From assembly GCA_020628645.1 (NCBI GenBank), contig JAHDES010000060.1, positions 1 through 38,466 of the forward strand: a DNA stretch of 38,466 nt. The letters are read 5' to 3'. This DNA is from Saprospiraceae bacterium (GTDB lineage: Bacteria > Bacteroidota > Bacteroidia > Chitinophagales > Saprospiraceae). Below the pieces are notes generated by a model. The model did no database searches and was not told the origin of the DNA. It was given only the letters and a program-made list of their open reading frames with translations. A program made the position numbers and the translations under genes. This document shows positions 18,146-26,637 of the stretch, piece by piece; positions within the stretch are counted from its first letter, which is position 1, and each line of letters begins with the position of its first letter.

Positions 18146-18164
18146 TTAAAAACCAACCAATACT

Positions 18165-20447
18165 ATGAGATTAATAAAAGCAATTATTTCCTTGTTTTTT
18201 TGCTTGCTTTGGATAATAGTTACCAACTATAAATCTGCCCCCTTAAATAGTTTAGGTGCTTTATTGACTTATCAATCTGGGCTATTAAGTATACCAACAG
18301 ACGAGCAAATTATTTCTTCGACTAATAGAGATTTAGTCATCAAAATAGATCATTTTGGAATTCCTTATATTTTTTCTGAGACCGACAAAGACGTCGCTTT
18401 TGGATTAGGATTTATGCATGCCAAAGATCGCTATTTTCAAATGGAACTCATGTCTAAAATGGTAAAAGGAGAACTCGCTGGAATGTTTGGCCCACGAGCC
18501 ATTCCCTCCGATGAATTTTGGAAACCCTATGAATTTGATCAAAAAGCATCAGAAATTCTTGTCGAATACGAAAAAAATGCACCCCAATTATATGCTTACT
18601 TAGTTAATTACAGTGAAGGGGTCAATGCTTATTTGGAAAACAACACCTTAAATGATCCTTTATACACGCTTTTTGATGCTAATCCTCAAATTTGGAAACC
18701 CGAATATTGTTTAATGGTGACTTGGTACATGAGTAAAAATTTAGCCTATTATGATTTACATTCAGAACGGCAAGAATTACTTGACCAATTACCTTCTGAA
18801 GTACTAAACATATTGTATCCGATGTCTCCAAATGATATTAAAACGATACTCCCTTCTAAAATCATAGCTGAAACCAATGCAACACTCCCTCAACCATTAG
18901 AAAAAGTAAAACTAGGTTCTAAAATAAAATCAAAAGAGCAGAATACGGATATTGGAAGTAATAATTGGGCCATCAATAGCCAGAAAACCAAGAATGGAAC
19001 TACCTTGGTGGCAAACGATCCTCATTTATTTATCACCTTACCCAATTCGTTTTACGAAGCCAATTTAATGGGCGATAAAATACAAGTTTATGGCTATACC
19101 ATTCCAGGTGTACCGCTTATTGTCAGTGGACATAATACAACAATCGCTTGGGGAATTACCAATGGAGAATGGGATTTGACCGATCGGTATTTACTGGAAA
19201 CGAAAGCAGATAGTGTGTATTTATTGGATGGAAAATGGATACCTTTTGAAGAAGATGAATATACTATTGAGGTGAAAGGAAAGGGAACGGAACAAATCAA
19301 GATCAAAAGAACAGTACATGGTAATTTGATACAAGAAAAGGATCAATATTTTGCTCAAAAATGGCATCCTTCTGAAAAGAGTTATTCCGTTAAAGCTTTA
19401 TTTGAGATGATGCAAGCTAGCCATTGGGGATCGTTTAAAGATGCGCTTAACAACTATGATTATCCTCCCCAAAATTTCATTTATGGGGATGTCAATGATA
19501 CCATTGGAATTGTTTGTGCGGGAAAACTTCCTACAAAACCAAAAGGATATGAAGGAGGACTATTGGATGGGACGAAAGCTCCTTTATCCAATGAATATGT
19601 ATCGACACAATGGGAAACGAAGAATCCTGAACATCTCTACTTGTTTTCTGCTAATCAGTTACCGATTCAAAACGGACAATATTTCGGAATGCATTGGCAC
19701 AAGGACGATTATCGAGTCAACCACATTGATCGTTTATTAAAAGCAAAAGATGATTGGACAGTTCAATCCATCCAAGAAATGCAACTCGATGAGGTAGATC
19801 TTTCCTTTTTTCATTTAAAAGATTTTTTTCAGTTTCATCCATTGGATAGCCGCTACGACCACATTACGCGATTGTTTGAAAAATGGGATGGCAAAATGAA
19901 TACGAATTCAAATGCAGCGTATTTATATGAACACTTAAGAATGAGTGTAGAGGCAGAGGCGAAGCGATATGCTCAAGAAGTATTACAAGTGCAACAAGCC
20001 CCTTCCATGAAATCATTTCTGAATTATTTAAGTCAGGATACGCTTTCTTTACAAGCTACAGTTTTAGCAAACATCTTAGCGAGAACAGATTCCTTACTTT
20101 CGATGGAAGAATTTGCTCAAAAGACCTACAGTGAGACCAGTGATTTCTTTGCATACAATTTATCCTTTTTACCAGGTTTTGGACATCAAATAAAAGACGT
20201 TGGTGGGAATAAAAATACCATTAACATGAATGCCAAAGCGCATCCCGTTTTTCGATCCATTTATGAAATGGAAAAGGATCAGATTAAAGGCTATACGAGT
20301 TTAGCAGGGGGGCAAAGTGGTAAAATGAATGCTAAACATTATAGTGATCAAATGGATAATTGGAGAGAAGGTACTTACAAGAGCACCCAATTTACAGATG
20401 ATCCAACACAACTCCATCATATCATAAACACCCTAAATTTTAAATAA
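18165..20447 (+). CDS. Penicillin acylase family Ntn hydrolase (PvdQ-like role)
   Basis: A 760-residue S45-family precursor that should cut itself into two chains and hydrolyse an amide, typically removing an acyl group from an amine. The hydrophobic N-terminus (ISLFFCLLWIIV) targets it to the periplasm, as cleaved signal or anchor. The alpha-chain region has the family pattern DHFGIPYIF and GLGFMHAKDR. Self-cleavage is expected before Ser265 in IGSNNWAIN, the new N-terminal nucleophile; NDPHL and GHNTTIAWGITN downstream are also family motifs. Placed right after a peptide exporter, it probably deacylates the exported NRPS product, as PvdQ does for the pyoverdine precursor. Substrate is not proven; quorum-signal or beta-lactam acylase activity is possible. 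Confidence 0.92.
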   Translation: MRLIKAIISLFFCLLWIIVTNYKSAPLNSLGALLTYQSGLLSIPTDEQIISSTNRDLVIKIDHFGIPYIFSETDKDVAFGLGFMHAKDRYFQMELMSKMVKGELAGMFGPRAIPSDEFWKPYEFDQKASEILVEYEKNAPQLYAYLVNYSEGVNAYLENNTLNDPLYTLFDANPQIWKPEYCLMVTWYMSKNLAYYDLHSERQELLDQLPSEVLNILYPMSPNDIKTILPSKIIAETNATLPQPLEKVKLGSKIKSKEQNTDIGSNNWAINSQKTKNGTTLVANDPHLFITLPNSFYEANLMGDKIQVYGYTIPGVPLIVSGHNTTIAWGITNGEWDLTDRYLLETKADSVYLLDGKWIPFEEDEYTIEVKGKGTEQIKIKRTVHGNLIQEKDQYFAQKWHPSEKSYSVKALFEMMQASHWGSFKDALNNYDYPPQNFIYGDVNDTIGIVCAGKLPTKPKGYEGGLLDGTKAPLSNEYVSTQWETKNPEHLYLFSANQLPIQNGQYFGMHWHKDDYRVNHIDRLLKAKDDWTVQSIQEMQLDEVDLSFFHLKDFFQFHPLDSRYDHITRLFEKWDGKMNTNSNAAYLYEHLRMSVEAEAKRYAQEVLQVQQAPSMKSFLNYLSQDTLSLQATVLANILARTDSLLSMEEFAQKTYSETSDFFAYNLSFLPGFGHQIKDVGGNKNTINMNAKAHPVFRSIYEMEKDQIKGYTSLAGGQSGKMNAKHYSDQMDNWREGTYKSTQFTDDPTQLHHIINTLNFK

Positions 20448-20818
20448 TGAAATTTTCAAAATATAGTATTCTTTTTTTGCTGGCACTACTTCCTCAACTT
20501 TTATTTAAGGAGTATTTCTTAACTCTAATTTCAACTATAATTATTGGTGCTATAGCTGGATGGTTCATCAATGAAAAAAGAGTATTTCTAAAAATGCTGT
20601 TGGTACAATTTATCTTTTTTAGCATCCTATTTATTGTAAAACGATCTTCTATTTTTTACTTAGATCAAGTCATGGATAATTTAGAATTACCATATTTTTT
20701 GATGCCTTTATTCTTCATTGTTTTCAATTCCTTAAACATTGCTATACTATTCTATTTTGGCTATAAACTTTGCAAACTAATTTTTAGAAGGATGGGTACT
20801 CTTGAGCCACAAGTGTAA
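20447..20818 (+). CDS. Small multi-pass membrane protein
   Basis: A 123-residue protein with three or four hydrophobic segments (ILFLLALLPQLLF, ISTIIIGAIAGWF, LLVQFIFFSILFIV, LMPLFFIVFNSLNIAILF). It is not assigned to a family. Its ATG shares one base with the acylase stop codon, so it is in the same operon and translationally coupled. Helper of export, membrane anchor or immunity protein are all possible; nothing in the sequence decides. Confidence 0.75.
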   Translation: MKFSKYSILFLLALLPQLLFKEYFLTLISTIIIGAIAGWFINEKRVFLKMLLVQFIFFSILFIVKRSSIFYLDQVMDNLELPYFLMPLFFIVFNSLNIAILFYFGYKLCKLIFRRMGTLEPQV

Positions 20819-20893
20819 TTTGTTTACTACTTAAATATTCTTCATTTATTGATTTAATTCTTTGTTCATGTAATTTCTATTAAATCCTAAAAC

Positions 20894-21646
20894 GTGAATA
20901 CTATTTTATTTGAGGATTACAGGAATTGTCCTGTGGAATCCCTAGTATCTTATGATATACTCATATTGAAAACATCTTATGACCGTCCTTTAGATGCAGG
21001 GCTTTGGGATTCATTGCTCCATAAATTAACTCCAAATTTAAAAGAAGAAGTTAAAAAATACAAGCGTTGGCAAGACCAACATAACACCCTTTTGGGAAAG
21101 ATGTTAGTGCATTTAGCTTACGGTTTAATAAGTGGAGAAAAATTAGATTTTAAGCTTTATAAAAGAGATAACAACAATCGACCATATCTCGATAATAGCT
21201 CGATAAATTTCAATATTTCACATACTGATCAAACGGTGCTTTGTGCGATTACTTGTAAGGATTTAGCACTAGGTATTGATATCGAAAAGTGTAAAAGTAT
21301 AAATTTTAATTCCTTCAAACATGTTTTTCATAAGAACGAATTGATCAACATCCAAAAGGATACGACCACCCAATTTTTTTTCAACTACTGGACCCGAAAA
21401 GAAGCTTTTACAAAAGCGATAGGTCAAGGTATTCTTTTACCTCTAAACCAAATAGATACAACGAAAAGAAAAATATTCTATAAAGAGAAAGATTACTATT
21501 TACAATCATTTACCTTCCATGAATGTCAGGGTGCCCTTGCTTTGAATAAAAGTACCACAAATAAAAAATGGCTCGATATTCATTTTGAAAACGCTTCATT
21601 TGGAACAAACAACTTATCAAACCAAAAATACTTTTCTCCTTTTTAG
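20894..21646 (+). CDS. Sfp-type 4'-phosphopantetheinyl transferase
   Basis: A 250-residue enzyme that would load the phosphopantetheine arm from CoA onto Ser969 and Ser2024 of the NRPS carrier domains. Family motifs: FNISHTD (106-112), GIDIEK with Asp129 and Glu131 for magnesium binding, and WTRKEAFTKA with Glu170 and Lys174. The start is GTG, 75 bases after the small membrane protein. Location inside the cluster supports a dedicated activator, though such enzymes often act on other carrier proteins too. Confidence 0.93.
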   Translation: MNTILFEDYRNCPVESLVSYDILILKTSYDRPLDAGLWDSLLHKLTPNLKEEVKKYKRWQDQHNTLLGKMLVHLAYGLISGEKLDFKLYKRDNNNRPYLDNSSINFNISHTDQTVLCAITCKDLALGIDIEKCKSINFNSFKHVFHKNELINIQKDTTTQFFFNYWTRKEAFTKAIGQGILLPLNQIDTTKRKIFYKEKDYYLQSFTFHECQGALALNKSTTNKKWLDIHFENASFGTNNLSNQKYFSPF

Positions 21647-21713
21647 ACTAAATTTTTATTAGATCAAAACTGTATTGCATAAAAATAAATCTACTTTATA
21701 CCATAGAATACAT

Positions 21714-21721
21714 TATCTTTG
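21714..21721 (+). promoter_or_regulatory. Possible -7 element before the PLP enzyme gene
   Basis: TATCTTTG matches the Bacteroidota TAnnTTTG element exactly, 79 bases before the start of the PLP enzyme, in the only sizeable gap inside the cluster (153 bases). No TTTG lies at the usual distance upstream. The same gap has a small tandem AACCTAACCTAAC repeat. It may give the last two genes their own promoter. Confidence 0.25.
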
Positions 21722-21799
21722 TTTATGAAATACTGCATCAATAAAATAGACTAACCTAACCTAACAAGTAAGCAGTTTTTCATTGGAATAGTAATTGAA

Positions 21800-23047
21800 A
21801 TGAACACGAGAAGAAACTTCATCTGGCAGATGGGTCTTATTGGTGGAAGTTTGGGCTTGAGCTCATTCCTCCCAGAAGAGGACTATCTCATCCGTTTTAG
21901 AAAAAACGATAAAATTGATTGGAAAAAAGTCAAAGACTACTTTCCGATCGCTAAGAATAAAACCCTTCATCTGAATAGTGGTAGTGCAGGTGTCATTCCC
22001 ACCCCTGTCAAAAAAAAATTATTTGAGTGTATTGACATGATGAATGAAATGCCTCCTTATGAAGCATGGGAAAAATGGGAAACAGTTCGAACAAATAATA
22101 AAGAAAATATTGCTCAACATTTAAATGTCTCTCCACAGGAAATCGCCATAGTTCGTAATGCCACTGAAGCCCTAAATAATATCATTTTTGGCTATCCTCT
22201 TCAAAAAAGAGATGAACTCTTGGCTGCAGAACATGATTATCCTCATGCGCTGTCTGCTTTACAACAACGAGCAAAGCGAGATCAACTTACACTAAATACG
22301 ATTCAGATTGATCTTCTCAATTCAACAGATGAAGAGATTGTCCAACAATATGTAAATGCTGTAACGGATCATACTCGATTAGTTCTTCTGACTCATATTA
22401 CGCATCGTGAAGGACAAATTTTACCCATATCTAAAATCACAAAAGCCTTAAAAGAAAAAAACATTAAAGTACTTTTAGACGCTGCACATTCCTATGGCCA
22501 AATCAATCATGATATTCCTACTTTAGGAGTTGATTTTTATGCGACTAGTTTACATAAATGGCAAAATGCCCCACATGGCACTGGCGTATTGTATATTCGA
22601 TCCAATCAGATAAAAAGAGTTTATTCTCTACAATCTTCCACCCCTGAATTAGAAGATCGAATTGATAAATTTGAATATTTAGGAACACGCGCTTTTCATC
22701 AAGAAGTAGGTGTTGGTGCTGCTATTTTATTTAATGAATTGATTGGAATAGAAAAAAAACAAGCCCGACTGAATGATTTGAAAAATTATTGGATGGATGC
22801 TATTCGTTCGATAGATGGGGTTCAATTTGGTACAGACCCTAAACGATCTTGTGCTATCGCTTCTTTTGGCTTTTCCAATATATCTTCTTCAAAAGCTATC
22901 AAATTATTTCACAAAAAACATGATATTCATTTAAAAACTGTTGCTATTAATCGTAAAGGATATATTCGAGTCAGCCCCAATATTTTCACCCTAGAAAAAG
23001 ATTTAGATCGCTTTATTAAAGCGGTTCATACTATCTCTAAGCTTTAA
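21800..23047 (+). CDS. Tat-exported class V PLP enzyme (PvdN/CefD-like)
   Basis: A 415-residue fold-type I PLP enzyme related to isopenicillin N epimerase, cysteine desulfurases and PvdN. The N-terminus MNTRRNFIWQMGLIGGSLG is a twin-arginine signal, implying that it folds with PLP in the cytoplasm and acts in the periplasm. The PLP lysine is Lys253 in SLHKWQNAPHGTG; Asp227 and His230 in LLDAAHSYG contact the cofactor. PvdN, also Tat-exported and of this fold, converts the glutamate side chain of periplasmic ferribactin, so a similar tailoring of the NRPS product is likely. Epimerase or desulfurase activity cannot be excluded. The VanZ-like gene starts 18 bases later. Confidence 0.88.
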   Translation: MNTRRNFIWQMGLIGGSLGLSSFLPEEDYLIRFRKNDKIDWKKVKDYFPIAKNKTLHLNSGSAGVIPTPVKKKLFECIDMMNEMPPYEAWEKWETVRTNNKENIAQHLNVSPQEIAIVRNATEALNNIIFGYPLQKRDELLAAEHDYPHALSALQQRAKRDQLTLNTIQIDLLNSTDEEIVQQYVNAVTDHTRLVLLTHITHREGQILPISKITKALKEKNIKVLLDAAHSYGQINHDIPTLGVDFYATSLHKWQNAPHGTGVLYIRSNQIKRVYSLQSSTPELEDRIDKFEYLGTRAFHQEVGVGAAILFNELIGIEKKQARLNDLKNYWMDAIRSIDGVQFGTDPKRSCAIASFGFSNISSSKAIKLFHKKHDIHLKTVAINRKGYIRVSPNIFTLEKDLDRFIKAVHTISKL

Positions 23048-23065
23048 TTTATAATTTCCAATCTC

Positions 23066-23920
23066 GTGAACACATCTTATTTATCACGATTCTTAATTTT
23101 TTTGAAGAATCGTCCTATCATCCATCTTTTTATTTTACTTACCTATTATCTTTTAGTTGTATTGCCACATGAATGGGTAGGACTTTTAACCGTAGATATT
23201 TTTGGAGGACTTCCTCGCGATACGTATAATTTGATTATCCTTATTGCGGGTATAATTGGGCTTTGTTTGTATTTTATACCTGTGATACGACAATCTTGGA
23301 AGCAAGAAAGTCGGTCTTTAATTTTTTTCTATTTAGTCGCTACCATTATTTTAGCAGGGCTTTGTATTAATTACCTTTTTGTTATCAATATAGAAATGGT
23401 ACATTTTATACAATATGCTGTATTTGCGATTCTTTGTTTTCCTTTACTTCAAAACTATAATCTTACCTTAATTTGGGCAACTTTAGCAGGAGCTTTAGAT
23501 GAGGCTTATCAATATTTTTATTTGGCGCCAGAACGTACAGATTATTATGATTTTAATGATGTCATTACTAATTTAATTGGTGCAGCATTTGGGCTTATCT
23601 TATTACGTGCTTATCAAATTCCTTCTATTAAATTATCCATACTTCAATTTTTAAAAAGCAAAACATTTTTCCTTCTTCTTGCTTGTACTATCATCATCTT
23701 ATTTTTGCTAACTACTCCCTATCTCTCGTTATATCAAGGAAAAAAAGAAGCTTTATTTTATATTGTAAAAGTTCGCCCAGAAGGATTCTGGTCAGTTGTA
23801 CATCCCAATGTTACTTTTCACATCATGTTACCTTTAGAAGGAATACTAACAACTATCGCGTTGTGGCTATTTTATAGTAGACTTGGAAATGGTATAAAAA
23901 AAGACACCACTTTGTTATAA
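23066..23920 (+). CDS. VanZ-like membrane protein
   Basis: A 284-residue multi-pass membrane protein. Its middle region matches the VanZ-like pattern: EMVHFIQYAVFAIL (from Glu110), ALDEAYQYF (Asp145-Glu146, Gln149) and RTDYYDFNDVITNLIGAAFG. It has extra hydrophobic segments on both sides. VanZ itself gives low-level teicoplanin resistance by an unclear route, and most relatives have no known role. As the last gene of the cluster it may protect the producer or help handle the product, but this is a guess. The start is GTG. Confidence 0.8.
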   Translation: MNTSYLSRFLIFLKNRPIIHLFILLTYYLLVVLPHEWVGLLTVDIFGGLPRDTYNLIILIAGIIGLCLYFIPVIRQSWKQESRSLIFFYLVATIILAGLCINYLFVINIEMVHFIQYAVFAILCFPLLQNYNLTLIWATLAGALDEAYQYFYLAPERTDYYDFNDVITNLIGAAFGLILLRAYQIPSIKLSILQFLKSKTFFLLLACTIIILFLLTTPYLSLYQGKKEALFYIVKVRPEGFWSVVHPNVTFHIMLPLEGILTTIALWLFYSRLGNGIKKDTTLL

Positions 23921-23928
23921 AAGTGGTG
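23893..23928 (-). terminator. Intrinsic terminator reading leftward
   Basis: CACCACTTT (23905-23913) pairs with AAAGTGGTG (23920-23928). On the minus strand the hairpin is followed by TCTTTTTTT, so it would stop transcription from the subtilase gene about 120 bases past its stop codon. It overlaps the end of the VanZ-like gene. Confidence 0.5.
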
Positions 23929-24047
23929 CCGATGATTAGCTTATTCCCAAAGGTATTCCTTTAGGATTTTACTGTAATAATCGTCCATTTAATAGTATAG
24001 TAATCTCATAAATGAGGAGTTAACCTTTTTACTAAAAATGAAGACTA

Positions 24048-25610
24048 TCATCTACTTATCATCACGCTCTCACTTGTGATGACTCTCATGAAATGACTAG
24101 TACGAATCTGTTTTAAAATATAATAACCTTTTTCTTTTTCTCTAATTTGATGCTCTTCCAAATGGTGTTCATTCCCCATTTTATCAACTTGAACAACTGC
24201 TAAAAGTTCTTCTCCTTCATTTAAATGAAGATGAAATTCTCCATTTTTATGAGCCAGCTTTTGAAATGCTTTATTCATATTAGGCATTCCATATCCTATA
24301 CGATTATTGGGAGAATCTGCCAAAGATGCAGTTTCTAACATAACATTTTTCAATTCTTTTACTGATAGTTCAGGGAAAGCTTGCCACAAACAAGTCATCG
24401 CACCTGCTACCAAAGGAGCAGAATAAGATGTTCCATTCGTTGGGTATACTTTATCCGTAAAAACAGAGGCGACATTGACTTCTTGTCCCATTGCTACTAC
24501 CTCTGGCTTTATTCGACCATCAATCGTCGGTCCAAAAGAACTAAAAAAAGCTTTATTCCCGTATGCGGTGCTTGCCCCTACCGATAAAATATCAAACGCA
24601 TCAGCTGGCGTGGTAATATAACGCCAATCTTCATCTCCTGAATTTCCTGCGCTCCCCACCACTAAAATTCCTTTACGAAAGGCAATATCTGCTGCTTGGC
24701 TAATCTTGGAAGTTTGACCATCCATATTTTCATAGGTATAATTCATTCGTCGATCTCTAAAGACAGAATATCCTAGCGACGTATTTATTACATCTACTCC
24801 CATACTGTCCGCAAATTCTGCCGCCGCAATCCAATTGCATTCCTCTACGATAGATTCTCCAAGTACGTCTTCTGTTTTAAGACATACATATTGCGCTTTG
24901 GGTGCTGTTCCTACTAAATAATGGGGTCGATTGGCTCCCATTACAGATAAAACTTCCGAGCCATGTACGCTAGATTCATAGACAGACTTATCATTTTCAA
25001 CAAAATCGTAGGTAGCAACAATAGCTGTATTTTCAAAAAAACTACTTTCTTGCACCTTTGCAAAACCGCCATCTAAAACAGCAATCATCATTCCTTCCCC
25101 TTGCCATTTTTTTTGGTGTATTTGTTCGATTCCCAGCAATTCATTCTGACGATAAGCATATCCATACCAATGATTTCTAGCTACAGTATATTCAAAATCT
25201 ACTTGTTCTTCAATTTCATAATCTTGCAATGCCCTTTTAGTGGAATGTTTTCCTACAAATGTAATTTGTTGTACAAAAGGTAGTTGTTGTATTGTTTCTA
25301 TTTTACTAGAATCTGCAATGATAGTAGCTGCATTCAACCATTTTGAGCAATTGTGAATTTGAGCGCCAATTTCTTTAATTTGATTAATATAAGGTAAACT
25401 AACAGGTAGGTCTTCGTATGTGATAGGAATTCCGTGTCGTTGTCGCCGTTCAATGGCGCGAGGGGATAAAAAGGTTTGGGGATGAAAAATACTATGTTTT
25501 GTGTACAATTTATCTGTAAATTCTACCCAATATTTATGTGTTCCACTAGTTTGGGCAATCATTAATTCCCCACAGAACAACATACATAATATGCATAATA
25601 GTCTGAACAA
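24048..25610 (-). CDS. Secreted subtilisin-like serine protease (S8)
   Basis: A 520-residue subtilase with a signal peptide (MFRLLCILCMLFCGELMIAQ). The catalytic triad is Asp180 in MIAVLDGGF, His216 in SSVHGSEV and Ser395 in NGTSYSAPLVAGAM; Asn323 in GSAGNSGD is the oxyanion residue. Residues 21-140 look like a propeptide or fervidolysin-like pro-region (KYWVEFTDKLYTKHS). The C-terminal ~60 residues form a small extra domain with no recognisable T9SS sorting signal, so it may stay periplasmic or be released another way. It converges on the NRPS cluster but is transcribed separately. Confidence 0.92.
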   Translation of the reverse strand: MFRLLCILCMLFCGELMIAQTSGTHKYWVEFTDKLYTKHSIFHPQTFLSPRAIERRQRHGIPITYEDLPVSLPYINQIKEIGAQIHNCSKWLNAATIIADSSKIETIQQLPFVQQITFVGKHSTKRALQDYEIEEQVDFEYTVARNHWYGYAYRQNELLGIEQIHQKKWQGEGMMIAVLDGGFAKVQESSFFENTAIVATYDFVENDKSVYESSVHGSEVLSVMGANRPHYLVGTAPKAQYVCLKTEDVLGESIVEECNWIAAAEFADSMGVDVINTSLGYSVFRDRRMNYTYENMDGQTSKISQAADIAFRKGILVVGSAGNSGDEDWRYITTPADAFDILSVGASTAYGNKAFFSSFGPTIDGRIKPEVVAMGQEVNVASVFTDKVYPTNGTSYSAPLVAGAMTCLWQAFPELSVKELKNVMLETASLADSPNNRIGYGMPNMNKAFQKLAHKNGEFHLHLNEGEELLAVVQVDKMGNEHHLEEHQIREKEKGYYILKQIRTSHFMRVITSESVMISR

Positions 25611-25776
25611 AATAATAGTAATATTGGGAGAAATAAAAGGGGGAAAGGTCTATAACCGTAATGCTGTCACAAAATTATGTAAAATTTTTGTTTAACACAA
25701 ATAGAGTTATCTGTTATACGTTGTAAATAGTATCCATTCAATATCAAATAAGAGAATTTACTTCATTTTAGTACTG

Positions 25777-26637
25777 TCATAAAGCGGTCTTTTTTCTGAA
25801 ATTTCGCCAAACTAAATAACAACTGACAGGCAAAATGAAATGAGGAAAGCGATAGACCATTTCAAACATCCATTGATGAAGACTTTCCCAAGGAAATTCC
25901 CAATAAAAATTGGCCCAAATGCGAGCGATTGTTGTTGAAAAACCCCAGAAAATGGCATACCACAAGGCCCAACGAGCTGTTTTAAAAGGAAAAAATAGCA
26001 ATACACTCAAGATGAAATCTAAAATTCCAGCTAATTTTAAAAACTGAAGGGCTTGTTCGTCACTACAATTTAAAATGGAAATGGTCATTTCCACAAAATT
26101 TCCAGGAACAGGATAATAGCCATACGCATACAATCCATGACAAGTAAAGGTTAAGGCGATTAGGATACGTAAAAGCAATAGCCAATTTTGAATACGAATG
26201 CTTTTATGAAAATAGAATAATAAAACGACAGGGCTGCCAAATTGAAGTGCATACTCAAAAAATTGTCCTAAGCTATAAAACTTTTCTTTACAATATAAAA
26301 CGGCTAAAAACACTAAACTTAAACTTCCGAGCCATAATAAACGACTTACCCACTTAGGAAATCGTTCTAAAAACAACACACTCCATCCACAAATAAAATA
26401 AAAAACGCCTATTCCTTTTATCCAATTTTGAATCCGTTCATCTACTTCATTGTTGGTAATATAATCATCCCAAGAAAGATTGAAAAGCCCTTCTATAATC
26501 CCACTCATCAAGTTTTCATCCCAGAGTAAGGTACGATAAGGAGCATCCCAAAACCAATGTTGATAGGCACGTCCAAAAAAGACCGCTATCACAGCAATTT
26601 GAAGTAATCGTAAGACAATATGGTTTGTTTTACTCAT
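25777..26637 (-). CDS. Multi-pass membrane protein of unknown function
   Basis: A 286-residue integral membrane protein with about seven hydrophobic segments (for example LLQIAVIAVFFG, FYFICGWSVLF, LSLVFLAVLY, VVLLFYF, ILDFILSVLLFF). I do not recognise a family with confidence; a DoxX-like four-helix core is possible. Its start overlaps the end of the upstream GT-C-like gene by 8 bases, so the two form an operon and may act together in envelope sugar or lipid metabolism. Confidence 0.7.
   Translation of the reverse strand: MSKTNHIVLRLLQIAVIAVFFGRAYQHWFWDAPYRTLLWDENLMSGIIEGLFNLSWDDYITNNEVDERIQNWIKGIGVFYFICGWSVLFLERFPKWVSRLLWLGSLSLVFLAVLYCKEKFYSLGQFFEYALQFGSPVVLLFYFHKSIRIQNWLLLLRILIALTFTCHGLYAYGYYPVPGNFVEMTISILNCSDEQALQFLKLAGILDFILSVLLFFPFKTARWALWYAIFWGFSTTIARIWANFYWEFPWESLHQWMFEMVYRFPHFILPVSCYLVWRNFRKKTAL

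Noticed and set aside
21800-23047. Cysteine desulfurase (SufS/IscS)
   Set aside because: The fold is shared, but the twin-arginine signal, absence of suf/isc genes and cluster setting favour a tailoring enzyme of PvdN/CefD type.
9580-23920. Catecholate siderophore cluster
   Set aside because: The EntF-like C domain and Pvd-like partners suggest it, but there are no dihydroxybenzoate genes, no TonB receptor and no Fur-like site in the window.
23066-23920. True glycopeptide resistance gene
   Set aside because: Only the VanZ-like fold is shared; no vanA/vanH/vanX-type genes are present, so a resistance label would be unsupported.
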